From Hypomesus transpacificus (lineage: Eukaryota; Chordata; Actinopteri; Osmeriformes; Osmeridae): a stretch of 64,000 bases of DNA. A model generated the notes under the pieces. That model was not told where the DNA came from. It did not search any database and was given only the letters and a program-made list of their open reading frames with translations. Where the stretch lies: positions 1-64,000 of the forward strand of contig NC_061071.1 of assembly GCF_021917145.1 (NCBI RefSeq). The letters run 5' to 3'. This document shows positions 36,546-50,752 of the stretch, one piece after another; the first letter of the stretch is position 1, and each line of letters starts with the position of its first letter. The translations under genes and the position numbers were made by a program.

Positions 36546-39500
36546 TTAGATCTGAGGGGTGCAGTAGTGATTCTGAGGGGTGGAGTAGTAGTTGTGGTGG
36601 TTGGTCTGGATGTTTCCGTAGGCCAGCAGGAGAGGAGCAGTGGAGGCCTGGGGGCCACCCAGGAGGTGGGGAACCCCCGTCAGACTGCCGTTCCTCTGGA
36701 TGGAGCCGTACCAGCTGGGGCCTAGCTGGGGCGTGGAGGACAGGACACTGCTGCAGGGGACAGGGGGAGGGACAGGGGGAGGGACAGAGAAGCGTTGGAG
36801 TGAAGTCTGAGTTGGACGTGTGTGTTTGTATGGTGTTGTTGTGCGTGTGACTACATTTACATTTATGCATTTAGCAGATGCTTTCATCCAAAGCGATTTC
36901 CAAAAGACAGTTCGACAAAAGTGCATAGGTCACTGATCATAACAACGAGATATCCCCAAACATTGCGGGTAGCCAAACATGTACCATACATTGTGAAACC
37001 AAATAAGTCCCAAAGGGAAGAACCGATAAGAGCATGTCGTTAGACAAGTGACAATTAAACAGCAAGAACCTCAAAAGTGCATGAGTGTGCGGCTGAGGCG
37101 TAGGTACACACCTGCCGCGCTCCGCCCGGGTGATGGCACTCCGGGAGAGGTCGTCATCGCTGTCGTACCTCCGCGGGTTGTCGAAGAAGTAGGCCCTGGA
37201 ACTGAAGCTGTGGCTGTTGATCATTCCTCCTGGAGCCTGGCGAGGGAAACGCAAAACACAGCAGGTCTTTTTCTCCAATCTGCCATCGCCCCTTACACCA
37301 GGGAACCTCATGTGAATCCTGCTGACTCCTGTCCTCCCTAACCTCCCAGAGGTCATCTCTGATCTAACCCCATCGGATGGGTGAAAACATCTGCTTTCCT
37401 GCACAGCTGTGAGCAGGCGAGCCAGGTCAGAGTTAGGTAGGGCGACAGGATCGTCGTTTTGCTTATGCTTTGGCCGTTTCATTGAGACTTCATTTGACGT
37501 GCAGGACAGACAGACAGGCAGCGAGGTCCTCACCAGGTTCTGGTTGGGCCTCTGGACCCTGAAGAAGACCACCACCAGGCTGGTAGGAAGCAGCTCCCAA
37601 AAGAACAGGATGATGCCAAAGATGATGTACGCTTCTCCCCTAATTTTCTCCACATCTGCCTGAAGAGTGAACGGAAAAGAACACACACACACATTGCAAT
37701 GAGAAATACACACTTATTTGCTTGTGTCAAAAAAAGATTTCGAACCCGTTCACGCAAACACACCAATCAGATATTTTAAACAAACCATAGAAACGACAAT
37801 TAGAACAATACAAGCTGGCCATAATATCACAGGTTTAATCCAGTCCCACTGTCAGCCTGTCGAATCCTCAGTCAGACAGGAGATTTGCACACAGATACAA
37901 TGGTGAGTGTGTACGCAGATTAGAGCACGGATAAAGGCTCGTAGACAAGGACGTGAATACAAGTGAGAGGTACACAAACACAAAGATAATCCCTCCAGAA
38001 ATCACAGAATATATTCACATACCGACAGACTGGCACACACACACACAAACAGGGAGACAAGAAGCCAAAGATAAACACACACACACACAGCTCCAGACTG
38101 GCCTAGGGCGACCTGGTGTTGTGCAGGCTGGGCCGTCTGTCTCTGGGGGAGAGCCCTATCTAGGTCAGCAGCACCAAGCAGACAGACAGACAGGCAGCAA
38201 GCAAGCAGGGAGACAGACAGGCACCAAGCAAGCAGACAGACAGACAGGCACCAAGCAAGCAGACAGACAGACAGTCACCAAGCAGGCAGACATACCGGCA
38301 GCAGGACAGACATAAAGACAGAGAGGCAGACAGAGAGGCAGACAGACAGAGAGGCAGACAGACAGACAGACCAAGAGAGACAGGCAGCAAGACAGACAGG
38401 CAGGCAGCAAGACAGACAGGCAGAGAAACAGACAGACATATAGCCAGGCAGTGTTGTCCCTGCCTGTCTGGTTATTTATAGACAAACAGAGACCTTTCCC
38501 CCACAGAGTCGAGATCCCACCAAATCCCATCAAATGGATTGTTTTTACAGAGAAGCAGATCTGCTGGAGCAGCTCTTTCCTAACCTCCTGATTTCAAGTC
38601 AAGGGCCATGTATGATTTAACACACACACACACACACATCAACAAATCCCTGCTCTTGGAGTCATGGCAGATTTGCATCAAGCAAGCATTTCTTTGACAG
38701 GATCAGAAATGTAAAAAACGTGGGCAAACAAACACTCGCACATACAATCAAATCAACCCACTCAGACAACCAGCCATGAAATATAAAACAACAGCAGACT
38801 AGTTTAGGATAATCACAATAGCGCACACACACACACACAAACACACACAGAGGTGTTTGCACATTGATCGGAGTAAAAACAGATGATTCCTAATGTTTTT
38901 CAACCCCTGAATCGGTGTGTGTGTGTCTGTTCTGTGGGAGCGGGGGTGCTGTGTGTGTCTGTGCTGTGTGTGTCTGTGCTGTGTGTGTCTGTGCTGTGTG
39001 TGTCTGTGCTGTGTGTGTCTGTGCTGTGTGTGTCTGTGGGAGCGGGGGTGGGTGGGCTGCAAGGCTGCATTGTGAGCTGTGCTTATCTGGGACACCAGGG
39101 TTCACCAAAGGTTTAAAGACACTCGTAAAGATGGAGAGGGGGAGAAAGCCAGAGAGAGAAGAGACAGACAGAGAGTCAGTTGCTGTGACCAAGCATACCT
39201 GGGTGTGGTGTGGCGGCCTGGGGCCAGGGGCCTGGGGCCAGGGGCCTGTGGCCAGGGGCCTGGGGCCAGGGGCCTGTGGCCAGGGGCCTGTGGCCAGGGG
39301 CCTGGGGCCTACCTGGTCAGAGATGTTGTACCAGCCGTAGTTGAAGGGGCTGGGCCTGTCCTCAGGGGCCAGAGCCACCACCACCAGGTTGTAGCAGGCC
39401 CTGGAGGTGTAGAGCAAGATGACCGCTGCACCGATGGCTGTGGCCTGGCACACGGACGTTCCCTGGGGAGCAGAGGGAGGGAAACAGGTACATTTCAGTG

Positions 39501-41001
39501 TGGCCAGTATGAACAGCCTGCCTGACTGGTTTGCTACCATGCAACTTAGATTTAAGTTCAGAATTCTAATCACCGGCTTTACACCAGATGGTCAAATACA
39601 GTTGCATATTCAGCAGACAAAGACGAAGCCTTGTGCAACAACAGACATCGAACAGCGTCTCTTCAGAGAACCCAGGCGTCGTTCCGCCAACTGACCTTGG
39701 ACTCCAGGTAGACGTTGGCAGAAGACATCTTGGCGATCTTGAAGATGCAGACGGCGAGAGAGACGGCACAGAGGACGAAGAGGCTGTCGTTAACCAGGAC
39801 CCGCGCCAGCACCGCCCGCCTCACCTCCACCTCGCCCCCCTCGCCCCCCTGCACCAGCATGGCACACGTCACGTTCACCACCAGGAAGAAGAAGCTGGCG
39901 ATGAGGAAGGCCAGGCGCATGGGCACTCTGGAGGAGGGAGGAAGGAGAGACAGAAGGAGGGGATGACAAGAGTAGAGAAGAGGGGGGGGGGGGGAGAGAA
40001 GAAAAGCGAGAGAAGGACAGAATGAGAGAGTACAGGGATGGATTTAAAAGGGGTAGATTGAGAGACAGAGGGGGTTGGTAAGAGAGTGGAGAACAGAACA
40101 GGAAGCAGACAGGCATTAAACAGCTGCTTCTACCTCTATATTGGAATTGAATAACAAATCAACAAGAAAAATATCATTGATGAAAATCAATCTTTTGTTG
40201 TACAGTTAAAAACAGATTGTTTTAACATGAAGTCTCTGACTTGACTGATCCTACACGCTTCAGTCTACTGGCTCTAACAGAGGGCTTGCCCCCCTCCCCT
40301 TCCCCTCTCCTTTCATCCCTAATACAACCCTCTCCTTCCCTTCTCTCTTCTCCCCAGAGCAGGAACCCTGTGTGTGTGTGTGTGTGAGTCTGTTTGGGTC
40401 TGTAGTGTGTGTGTGTGTGTGTGTGTTTGTACAGTTTGTGTGATAGAGGGGTGAGACTGCAGAGGGACAGAAGAGGATGGGGGGGAGGAGTAGAGGGATT
40501 AGAGGTCTCAGCTTCACTCCTTGTCAGACATTAGCCGCCTGATCAAAGCGCTGATTTGTCTAAATCCGGACCCCACCTTCCAGCCCACATGAAACAGGAC
40601 CCCTGGAGACCCTGGTCTCAGTCAGCGTTACATCTAATACTGCCTCCATCACACCCTTCACTGGGGCAACACTAATACGTTCACGGAACCTACGGGCTTT
40701 TAACTGGATGTCATAGGAAAGATTCAGAAATGTTGTTTTCATAGTTGAGCCAAGTTTGTCCATGTCCAAAACACCCACATTGGTATTTCAGCCAGTGTCA
40801 AAGTTGACTAACTGGGAGAGGCAACTCACTTGTATTTGTTGAGTTCTGGTGAATATTTCGCTTTGGCTTTAAACATGACCTGAGGAGAGAGAAGGGGGGG
40901 GGGGGGGGGGAGATAAAAATATGATGGTGATGCAGTTCTTCATCTACAAACTTGAACAGATGAGGACAGCTAGTATTCTGTAAACCGATGCAGTTTTTGC
41001 T

Positions 41002-41033
<32 letters not shown>

Positions 41034-44000
41034 CACGTTTTCCTTAGAGACAGTGAACATAGATAATTACACTCTACAGTAAATTACAAAACCCCTGAAA
41101 GTAAGGTAGACTAATTTACTGTGTTGTTCATCTCCATGGTACCAAAAAAATAATGGAATCCACTGCGTTAAGAGGCCAGGATAGAGGCACCACACAGAGT
41201 AAAGGCTTTGGCAGAGTCCGTGGTTTGGCTGAGCCAGCATGGTGTCTAAGCCCAGTACTCCACCAGCTGGCAGTGACAGGGTTAAGAACGGCCACTGACA
41301 TACCAGAGTATAATTCTAAGAGCTGATGGCATTTAGCCTATATACTGGTGCATCCACAGACATCCTATATTTGTACATCTGAATATGTTTTATATATATA
41401 TATATATATATAAAATTGTATTTATATATTGTCACTTTGTTTTAATATATATAGTATTCTTTATTTTGTGTATTTATTTACTTTATCGCCTGTTTATTTT
41501 AATTTTTTTTCCTGTATAACTTATTTGCATAGGCAGTATGTGGGGGGGAATAAAAACATAGTGGCCGCTGACAGTCTTGGCATCTGGCCATAGAGGCTCC
41601 ACCAGAAAACACTCGTCAGCGTCTCAGAAGCCAGACCCAGATAGGCCTAAATCTGGGCTGAATCCATAGTCCTGGCCAGGGACCAGAACATGGAGAGGGG
41701 TGCAGAAGGGGGAGACTTGACTAGACCCTCCCCCCTCCTTATCCTCTACCACTGAACGGCTCTGGACATGTCCCAGGACCAGACCAATGTCAAACCAACA
41801 GCACTACTGAAGAAAAAGAAAAAAAACCTTATAAAAGAAATGTGAGGGATTCAATACAAAGGCATCGTTCCTACCATCCGCACTCAGAAAAGTTAGATCA
41901 CACTGGTCTCCATGGCAGAGCTCCATCTGGGGGCCCTTTCGTATCTGACTGAGGAGCAAGAATGGGTCCCCTGGCAGAGCTCCATCTGGGGGCCCTTTCG
42001 TATCTGACTGAGGAGCAAGAATGGGTCCCCTGGCAGAGCTCCATCTGGGGGCCCTTTCGTATCTGACTGAGGAGCAAGAATGGGTCCCCTGGCAGAGCTC
42101 CATCTGGGGGCCCTTTCGTATCTGACTGAGGAGCAAGAATGGGTCCCCTGGCAGAGCTCCATCTGGGGGCCCTTTCGTATCTGACTGAGGAGCAAGAATG
42201 GGTCCCCTGGCAGAGCTCCATCTGGGGGCCCTTTCGTATCTGATTGAGGAGCAAGAATGGGTCCCCTGGCAGAGCTGATCCTTTTGGTTTGTGATTGCTG
42301 AATGTACCAGTTTTCTCTGGTTGAGCTCTCTGAGTTGAGACATTCTGGTATCTTATGAGTATCGGTCTTGTACACTGGGGTGCAGTGGAGGACCTTCTCA
42401 TTAGAGGTGTGAGAGAGACAGGAGGAACAACAAATGGTGCTCTGGGAGTATGAGTGCCACAGAGAAATAAACCACATACACAAAACACAAGTGCATTCAT
42501 GCGGTTACATTGTTTTCCAGATACACACGCAAGGCTGTAGCCTTAACCATCAATCAAACAGCTGCCTGGGACGGTGCACGATCCATACAGATGTCGAAGC
42601 CTTCACACACACACACGCACAAGCACACACACACGCACGCACCACCTGCTCTCCCCCCCCCCCCCCCCCCCCGTAAAACAAACACGAGGCGGGCTATCCC
42701 TTTCAATCAGGCTTTTCCATCTGTTTGCTATTCCTCGCACTCCTTGTTTGTCCGCCTCGGCCTGCTCTCAGGACACTTCCACACACAGAAGGCCTAAATT
42801 TCGATTTCTTCTTCTTGTCTCCTAACCCTAATTAAGACGGTGCGGCTTCTCGTTTGTTTTTGTTTTGTTTTTAATAATCGCCCGTTAAAAGGTAGCCCTC
42901 ATGGAGATCGCTCCCGTTTCCAGATTTTGTTTAGAAACTGAGAAAGACATGTTATTTGACATTATCCATAGGGAACAAATATGACAGAACGATTATTTAT
43001 TAACGACTAGCAAGCAAGCTGACAATCATATAATTAAGTACATTATAGTTGCTAAAAATGGTTAGCTACCTAGCCTAGCCAGTAGTAATAGTAGTAGTAG
43101 TGATAGCTACCCTAGCTACTACTGTGTCGTGTGTGTACTTAGATTACCTTCGTAATTGTCGATGTAGCTCAAAACATGAACCCCTTTCCCCTCTTGCTTG
43201 AAGGGCAGCAACATAGAATCATATGTACATCTTTAATTGTAATTTTGGGAAGATAACCCGAACTAATCGTAAAAACCGGCATTTTGTTGCTGACCTGGCT
43301 GGTGCAATATACAGAAGTGATGCATGCATAGTGGGTGTATGCGGATGTGCCAAGCGTAACTATTGGCGTTTCGGTAATGATGAATAAAAGGCAAAATGTT
43401 GTTTTAAAATGTGTATGAATTTTAATAATCATTTACCAACAGTATATATAAATATTTTGATTCATTTGTCATATTTTCGTTTTCATTGGTTTGGCGGCCC
43501 ACCTGCATTACCATCGCGGACCACTAGTGGGGCACAGCCCACAGGTTGGGAATCGCTGATTTTTTAAGTCAGGGAGAGAAAGGTGCTAGCCTGGCTGCCA
43601 GCCCAACTTCTCCCCGCCCAAAAGAAATTTGTTCGGGAAATTGGGTCTGGAGGGTCTCGTATTGGGGACCAACTACAGAAAACCAGAATCTGGGCGAACC
43701 AATGAAATTGCCAGGGCGGGCTTTATACGATGATGGACAGATGATCAACAGTAACGTAATCACCCACGTCACAAGAGCGCTTAAGTTGAATTCGTTTTGA
43801 ACAAACATGGCTACCGCTGGAGATCTGGGATGTTGTGATTCTGCCATCGAGTCTGTTTTAGAAGACATCGACAGCGCATTAATTTTGAAAGAGGAACAGA
43901 GAGACGCAATCAAGGCATTTGTCGATGGAAAATATGTTTTTGCCGTCCTTCCTACGGGATTCGGTAAAAGTTTAATTTATCAGCCGGCCCCGATGGAGTT

Positions 44001-47000
44001 GTAATCCTAAACAGAACTCCGTATATGCATTGCCCTTTATTGTTTTGCTCAAAAAGGTTGACCGTGTGAACAAGTACTCTCCCTACCCTTAAATTAATTT
44101 TACAACACCGGCAAAAATCGTTTGTATTCATTCTTCAAGCATACTTCAAGTCTGCTTGTAGTTTAGTTCTGTTGACAACAACTATGCGGTGCTTAACATA
44201 CGTCACATACTCTGTTGCTCTGATTGGTTGTAGATCTATCCAATTGAGTGAAGAGGCATTTGTTTTCCAGGCTCGTTTGAAACACGCCCTGTAGTCAAAG
44301 CCCAACGGAGAGTTCTCAGACTCATATTCTGACTAGAATTATGAGTATGACAATGTCAGGCTAGAAAGGTGCATCCATGTGCACGTACCAACTTTGTCCA
44401 CTTAGAACCGCAGTGTGAAATTCACATGCTGAGTGGAAATTCCAGGACACCTTTGAGAACCCTCATCAGTTGAAGGCACGAGAGGGGGGGGTCTAGATTC
44501 CATGTCGTATCACCTGACCTTCAAGGTTCTGAAGGCTACTGGAGATGGCTAGGCCTTCACTGTAAATGCATGCCTTTCTCAGCCCCAGGAGATAAATATT
44601 GGCATTTATGTTGTTTTTTTAACGACATATGTGAAAAGGACTAGCCTACACAAATCACATTCAATTGGATTAAATGTGTCTGGAGGCACTACAGGAGAGA
44701 ACATGTTGTAGCTTAATCGGTGTGGAGGGTGTGTTTGTATTTGTGTCTGTAACAGTGTCTATGTGCTGGGGGTTGGTTGGGAAGGGGGGGATGACCTCCA
44801 TGCAGTGTAACAAATGTCAAAAATGTTCTGGGTATCCCAGACTGTCCGTTCAGGCAGTGAGGCAGGGAGAGCATGGACTCAGCTGATTTCAGGATTTGGA
44901 GGCAGGATGAGGCAGACAGGAGGGAGGGAGGCAGGATGAGGCAGACAGGAGGGAGGGAAGGAGGCAGGATGAGGCAGACAGGAGGGAGGGAGGCAGGATG
45001 AGGCAGACAGGAGGGAGGGAGGCAGGATGAGGCAGACAGGAGGGAGGGAAGGAGGCAGGATGAGGCAGACAGGAGGGAGGGAAGGAGGCAGGATGAGGCA
45101 GACAGGAGGGAGGGAAGGAGGCAGGATGAGGCAGACAGGAGGGAGGGAGGGAGGCAGGATGAGGCAGACAGGAGGGAGGGAGGCAGGATGAGGCAGACAG
45201 GAGGGAGGGAGGCAGGATGAGGCAGACAGGAGGGAGGGAGGCAGGATGAGGCAGACAGGAGGGAGGGAGGCAGGATGAGGCAGACAGGAGGGAGGGAGGC
45301 AGGATGAGGCAGACAGGAGGGAGGGAAGGAGGAGTCAGGGCTGTCTGTTCTGACTGACTGGCCCACTTCTCAAATTCCAAACTAGTCTTCTGTCAACCAG
45401 GATAAGTGTGTGTATACAGTATTGTGTGTGTGTGTGTGTTTGTGTTGGTCTAAAGGACATATGAACCCTTTATACCACCACAGAGATGACTCTCCCAGGA
45501 CCTCGGGGGCCTCAGTGGGGGGCTCAGTGGGGGCCTCAGTGGGGGGCTCAGTGGGGGGCTCAGTGGGGGGCTCAGTGATTGTCTGCACGCTCTACATCAC
45601 CCTCCCTGGGAACTTGAAGTATTAATGGAGAGTAAAACACAACAGCACAGACAAAATATAAACAGTGAAACTGCACTCCTGTCTCTTGTGTCCCTAGAGA
45701 TGGCCACACGTACGCGTGTGGGGGGGGGGGGGGGGGGGGGGGCCCTAGGCGCTCTCCTTGCTCTCTAACTCAAAGCCCACTAAGTGAAGCAACCCTCTAA
45801 TTTCCTTAATATTCAAATGCACTTGTCCAAGCTGTGGAGCTCCATGTGATCATATGTGTTAGCATTACCATTAGCATATGAATGCACCAGTTCAAGCAAA
45901 CGATAAAGGACACACAAACACACCACACGGTATTACTCTGAAACCTGAGAGAAGCAATAAGAAGAAAAACACCAGCCAAAATACTGGTGTGTGTGTGTGT
46001 GTGTGTGTATGTGTGGTGAGGAGGAAGGTGTGCAGAGAGTGACAGAAGTTCTTTGTAGGTACACATGTCTCCCATAAGCGGGTCACTGCAACGCAATCTA
46101 GGATCTAGGATTGGGCAAGAGTGTGAGTGTGCGTGCGCTTGTATAGCTGCCTAGCCAATGTCGAGAGCAGTAAACAGAAAACAAGTTTTAGCTTTTCACC
46201 CAGTGAGAGAGAGAGAGAGGTAGAGAGAAGATGAGGGAGAGAGTAGAAAACGCCAGCTCTGTCTCTTCTGCTCTTCGGTCGACAATGTAGTTCTACCTTC
46301 CTCAAATGTATTCCGAGAACGAGCATGTGAGCATTACCTAATAAGTGTCATGTGACTGACGGACGCTAAGAAACTCTGCTGGTGTGTTTGTCACACAGCA
46401 GGTTTTTCTGTCAAGACCGGTCCCTTGTCTCTTCATTAACTGTCGCATCTGTGTAATTGTGTTTGCGTTTCCACTTTTCTTTAGGATTGGCATTGAATGT
46501 CAATAGGTTACCTAAAGTGCCATGTTGCCATCAGCACTGTTGCACCAGATGATAACCTCTCTGTTCCCTGACAAAAACCAACAGAAAACTTCAACACCAG
46601 CATTTCTCATTCTCCAAGCTGACCGTAGCTGATCTGCAAATCTTTAAATCTGTATATCCCTTTTACAAACAGTGTCACAGAGAGCTTCACATACACCCAT
46701 GGAACTGCCCCTCAGCCAACCTAAACCCTCAAGGAAGACAAAATGGAAGAGCCTCTACAACTGTGAGACAACACTTATCAACTGGATTCCAATGTTACCA
46801 TGCATGCTGTAGGCGACAGCAAGAAAATTACTGGACTTTCTACACAGACACTGAGGTAATTTACCACTGTTGACATGACAGAAATAAGACTGTGTGTGAC
46901 CGGGGGGAGGTCAGAGGTCATTTCTAGGTTAGACCTATGGTTAATGTATATCAGAGGTTAGTGCTAGGGTAGATTTACAGGGTCACGTGTCAGAGGTTGT

Positions 47001-50000
47001 TAGATCAGGTGTTGCATAGGTCTGTGCCCCTGGCTCTCTATGATACAGCAGTGCTTTCTGCCAGCAGTTTAACCTGGCAACCCTAGAGTGGTTGGGTTGA
47101 CAACTAGGCCTCGTTTAAAAGCAAGCCTGGTTGGTTGTAAACATCACATGATAAAACCTCCCAAACTGAAATCCCAGGCTGAACAGAATGAATGACCTGC
47201 GTGATTCATTCTGGGTACGTCCTGATGACTGGACGTACCCAGAAAAACCTGTTTGTAAGAGCTGGGGCATGGCTCTTATGCCTGCCTCTGTCCCTCGGCC
47301 TGGCTCTCTACATCTCGCCCAGTCCCTCACATCCTCCCTCTCCCTCTCCCTCTCCCTCTCCCTCTCCCTCTCCCTCTCCCTCTCCCTCTCCCTCTCCCTC
47401 TCCCTCTCCCTCTCCCTCTCCCTCTCTCCCCCCATCAGTTTGTGAGTTGCAGTAAGAAAGGGGAGGAAGAGAGGACAAAATGATATTAGGCGAGACATAT
47501 GGAGAAAGAAAGAAAGAGATAGGTGGAAAGAGAGTGAAAAGGGGAAGGAAACTCGTGGTGACGGGCCTGGGATCTAACAGAGACCATAGTGTCTATCTGA
47601 GTCACACGTCACACACACGTCTGACTGCCGTTATGTTACACAAGCCTGTTTTTCAGTATCTAGGATACACCATAAAGCCAATGGCAGACCTGGTATGAAA
47701 CAACAAACAATTTGGAGTCCTTGATAGTGTAGACTGAGTAATGTCACATCACAAACACGTCAATTAGTTCGGGTTAGGGTTAGGCATGTTCTTTGGGCAG
47801 AAAAACATTCCCCTTCAACATGTTTGGGGGGTCTTTAAATCAAATACGTTATTTGTCATTGATGATGAAACTCGGCTGTGATTCCCTGGGACATTCTCCA
47901 CGCAGGAGGAAACACCAAAACAACATTCCTGGTATTCCATAGAAACAAAGACTATTATTCACTCCTCTCCAGGGCCCTCTCCTCTGTCACTGCTCTCGCC
48001 TGTTCCTCCTCTCCTGTGTATCAGTCAGCCAGGTAGGCCAACTCTTCAAAAAGGCCTTGTTGTGTCCTAGTTAGACTACACATTAGCTAGCCTGACACAT
48101 TTTTGATGCACACTGCACTCACTGGAAAGCCGCTCTCGAAAGGAGCAGCATTGGTCATAACGTACTCTTTATGTTTTTTTCTATGGTTGTTGACCCAGTT
48201 CCATTTGACACCAGACGAAACCACTGCTCACAGAGGAACACCATGGCAACATGCGCTGGGGAAATTTATGTTAAGAGAAAATAGAAACACCCAACATAAA
48301 CGGCTTAGATTAGGGTTATTATGCATCATGTCTGACTGTGGCCTACTGTAGCTGTTAAAGGATGGTAGACCTTGGTCTAGGCCTAGTTGTCAAGTTTTTT
48401 TGATAGAAACTATTTCAACAGCAACATCTCAGCCAACACAGTATGGGTATTCTCTTTGATCATTCTTTCCTCTTTTTTTGAGAGAGATTTTAGATGTTTG
48501 ATCAAGAGCCTTTTCACTTTGGAACCAGAGCCAGCTAGTGTAAGTTGTAGAGCACATTTATTATCAGGTGTTTAAACCCTGAAAATCCCCTGGATCTCGA
48601 GGGACTCTTTCTAGTGTCTAAATCTGTCTCAGAGGGAAGCCTCTCCATGACAAAAGCTGCTCCATTTCTCACTTCTCCTCCTCCTCCTCCTCCTCTTCAT
48701 CCATCCTGCTACCTCTCTCGCCTTCTCCTCCTCTTCATCCATCCTGCTACCTCTCTCTCCTTCTCCTCCTCCTCTTCATCCATCCTGCTACCTCTCTCGC
48801 CTTCTCCTCCTCCTCTTCATCCATCCTGCTACCTCTCTCTCCTTCTCCTCCTCCTCTTCATCCATCCTGCTACCTCTCTCTCCTTCTCCTCCTCCTCTTC
48901 ATCCATCCTGCTACCTCTCTCTCCTTCTCCTCCTCCTCTTCATCCATCCTGCTACCTCTCTCGCCTTCTCCTCCTCCTCTTCATCCATCCTGCTACCTCT
49001 CTCGCCTTCTCCTCCTCCTCTTCATCCATCCTGCTACCTCTCTCGCCTTCTCCTCCTCCTCTTCATCCATCCTGCTACCTCTCTCTCCTTCTCCTCCTCC
49101 TCTTCATCCATCCTGCTACCTCTCTCGCCTTCTCCTCCTCCTCTTCATCCATCCTGCTACCTCTCTCTCCTTCTCCTCCTCCTCTTCATCCATCCTGCTA
49201 CCTCTCTCTCCTTCTCCTCCTCCTCTTCATCCATCCTGCCACCTCTCTCGCCTTCTCCTCCTCCTCTTCATCCATCCTGCTACCTCTCTCGCCTTCTCCT
49301 CCTCCTCTTCATCCATCCTGCTACCTCTCTCGCCTTCTCCTCCTCCTCTTCATCCATCCTGCTACCTCTCTCGCCTTCTCCTCCTCCTCTTCATCCATCC
49401 TGCTACCTCTCTCGCCTTCTCCTCCTCCTCTTCATCCATCCTGCTACCTCTCTCGCCTTCTCCTCCTCCTCTTCATCCATCCTGCTACCTCTCTCGCCTT
49501 CTCCTCCTCCTCTTCATCCATCCTGATACCTCTCTCGCCTTATCCTCCTCCTCTTCATCCATCCTGCTACCTCTCTCGCTCTCTCTCCTCTCCCTTTTTC
49601 TTCATTCTGGACCTTGTATTTACCTGAAGTCCTAAAATACATGGATCGGTACAATAGACCCAAATCAGGGACTAGCTGTACGTAAACACAAATAGCTGGA
49701 ATTCAAAGCACCTTTATGAGTTTCTGCCATGTAAAGTGGTGAAACTACAATCTGAAAATGTGACGCTGTGAGGACATCCCGGATGTCTCCATGGAAGGTA
49801 GAGTGGAGGATGGAGGGAGAGAAAGAAGCTGAGAGAGAGAAGAAGAGACAAGGAGGAAGATAACCATGACACCTAATGTCCGTCGTGTCAATAGAGATCA
49901 AGGAATCCTTTGCAAACAGTTTACGAACAGGTCATTAAGTGCCGATCGACAGTTAGACTTAAATACACACTTCTTATCACACATCTTCTTGGAAACGCTC

Positions 50001-50719
50001 CAGTCCCAACCTGTCAGACTCCTGATCATGCTGAATAACAGTAGTTACTAGTTCAGCAGTTCACCATGGTCCACTTTGAAATGTTATTGTGTTGCACTCA
50101 GTTGACCTACTTTACTTAATTCTGTCACCAATGCACAATGCACCATGAGCACAAATATGTTCAAATTATTGGGGAATACATCCAACAGGATTAAGGTACA
50201 TCTCCTAAAATTGCCCTAGTAAATCAAACAAAGAACGTCTGACAATCCATTGTTATGGCAGACAACACTGCCCCTGGAGTCCACTGCATTGCCAGAAACC
50301 TCCATCCATTCTCCCTCCTTCCTAATAGAACACTCTCAGCATCCACCTTTGCCCATTCTGCAGCCCACAAGATGGTGGCTGTGTTTTTCCTTTACAGTTT
50401 TGAGGCCCCGGGAGATTTGTGATACTGTATGCCAGGCATAGGTTTCAACAAGACCACTCTCGCTCCTTAACTGCCCCCCCCCCTCTCTCTCTGTCTGTCT
50501 CTCTCTGTGTCTCTCTCTCTATGTCTCTCTCTCTATGTCTCTCTCTCTATGTCTCTCTGCTATCCTCCTTTTGTTGTGCCTGGAATAGTACAAGACGGAG
50601 GAATGAGGTGATGTAATGCTTCTGCAGGTGCCTCTGATTGGCTCCCCCGTTTAAATGCCAGCTCCTACGCCAGCCCGAGCACAGTCAGTGCGCTGCCTCT
50701 CCCTCAGTCGAACGCTCGC

Positions 50720-50752
<33 letters not shown>

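Noticed and set aside
43569..43913. 114-codon minus-strand frame overlapping the helicase fragment
   Set aside because: It is antisense to the RecQ-like frame and shows no recognisable family features.
47765..47785. Interstitial telomere repeat (GGGTTAGGGTTAGG)
   Set aside because: Only two copies, which is expected by chance in 64 kb.
48614..49627. 337-codon frame as a gene
   Set aside because: It cycles with the 41-bp satellite and has no start or end context or domain outside the array.
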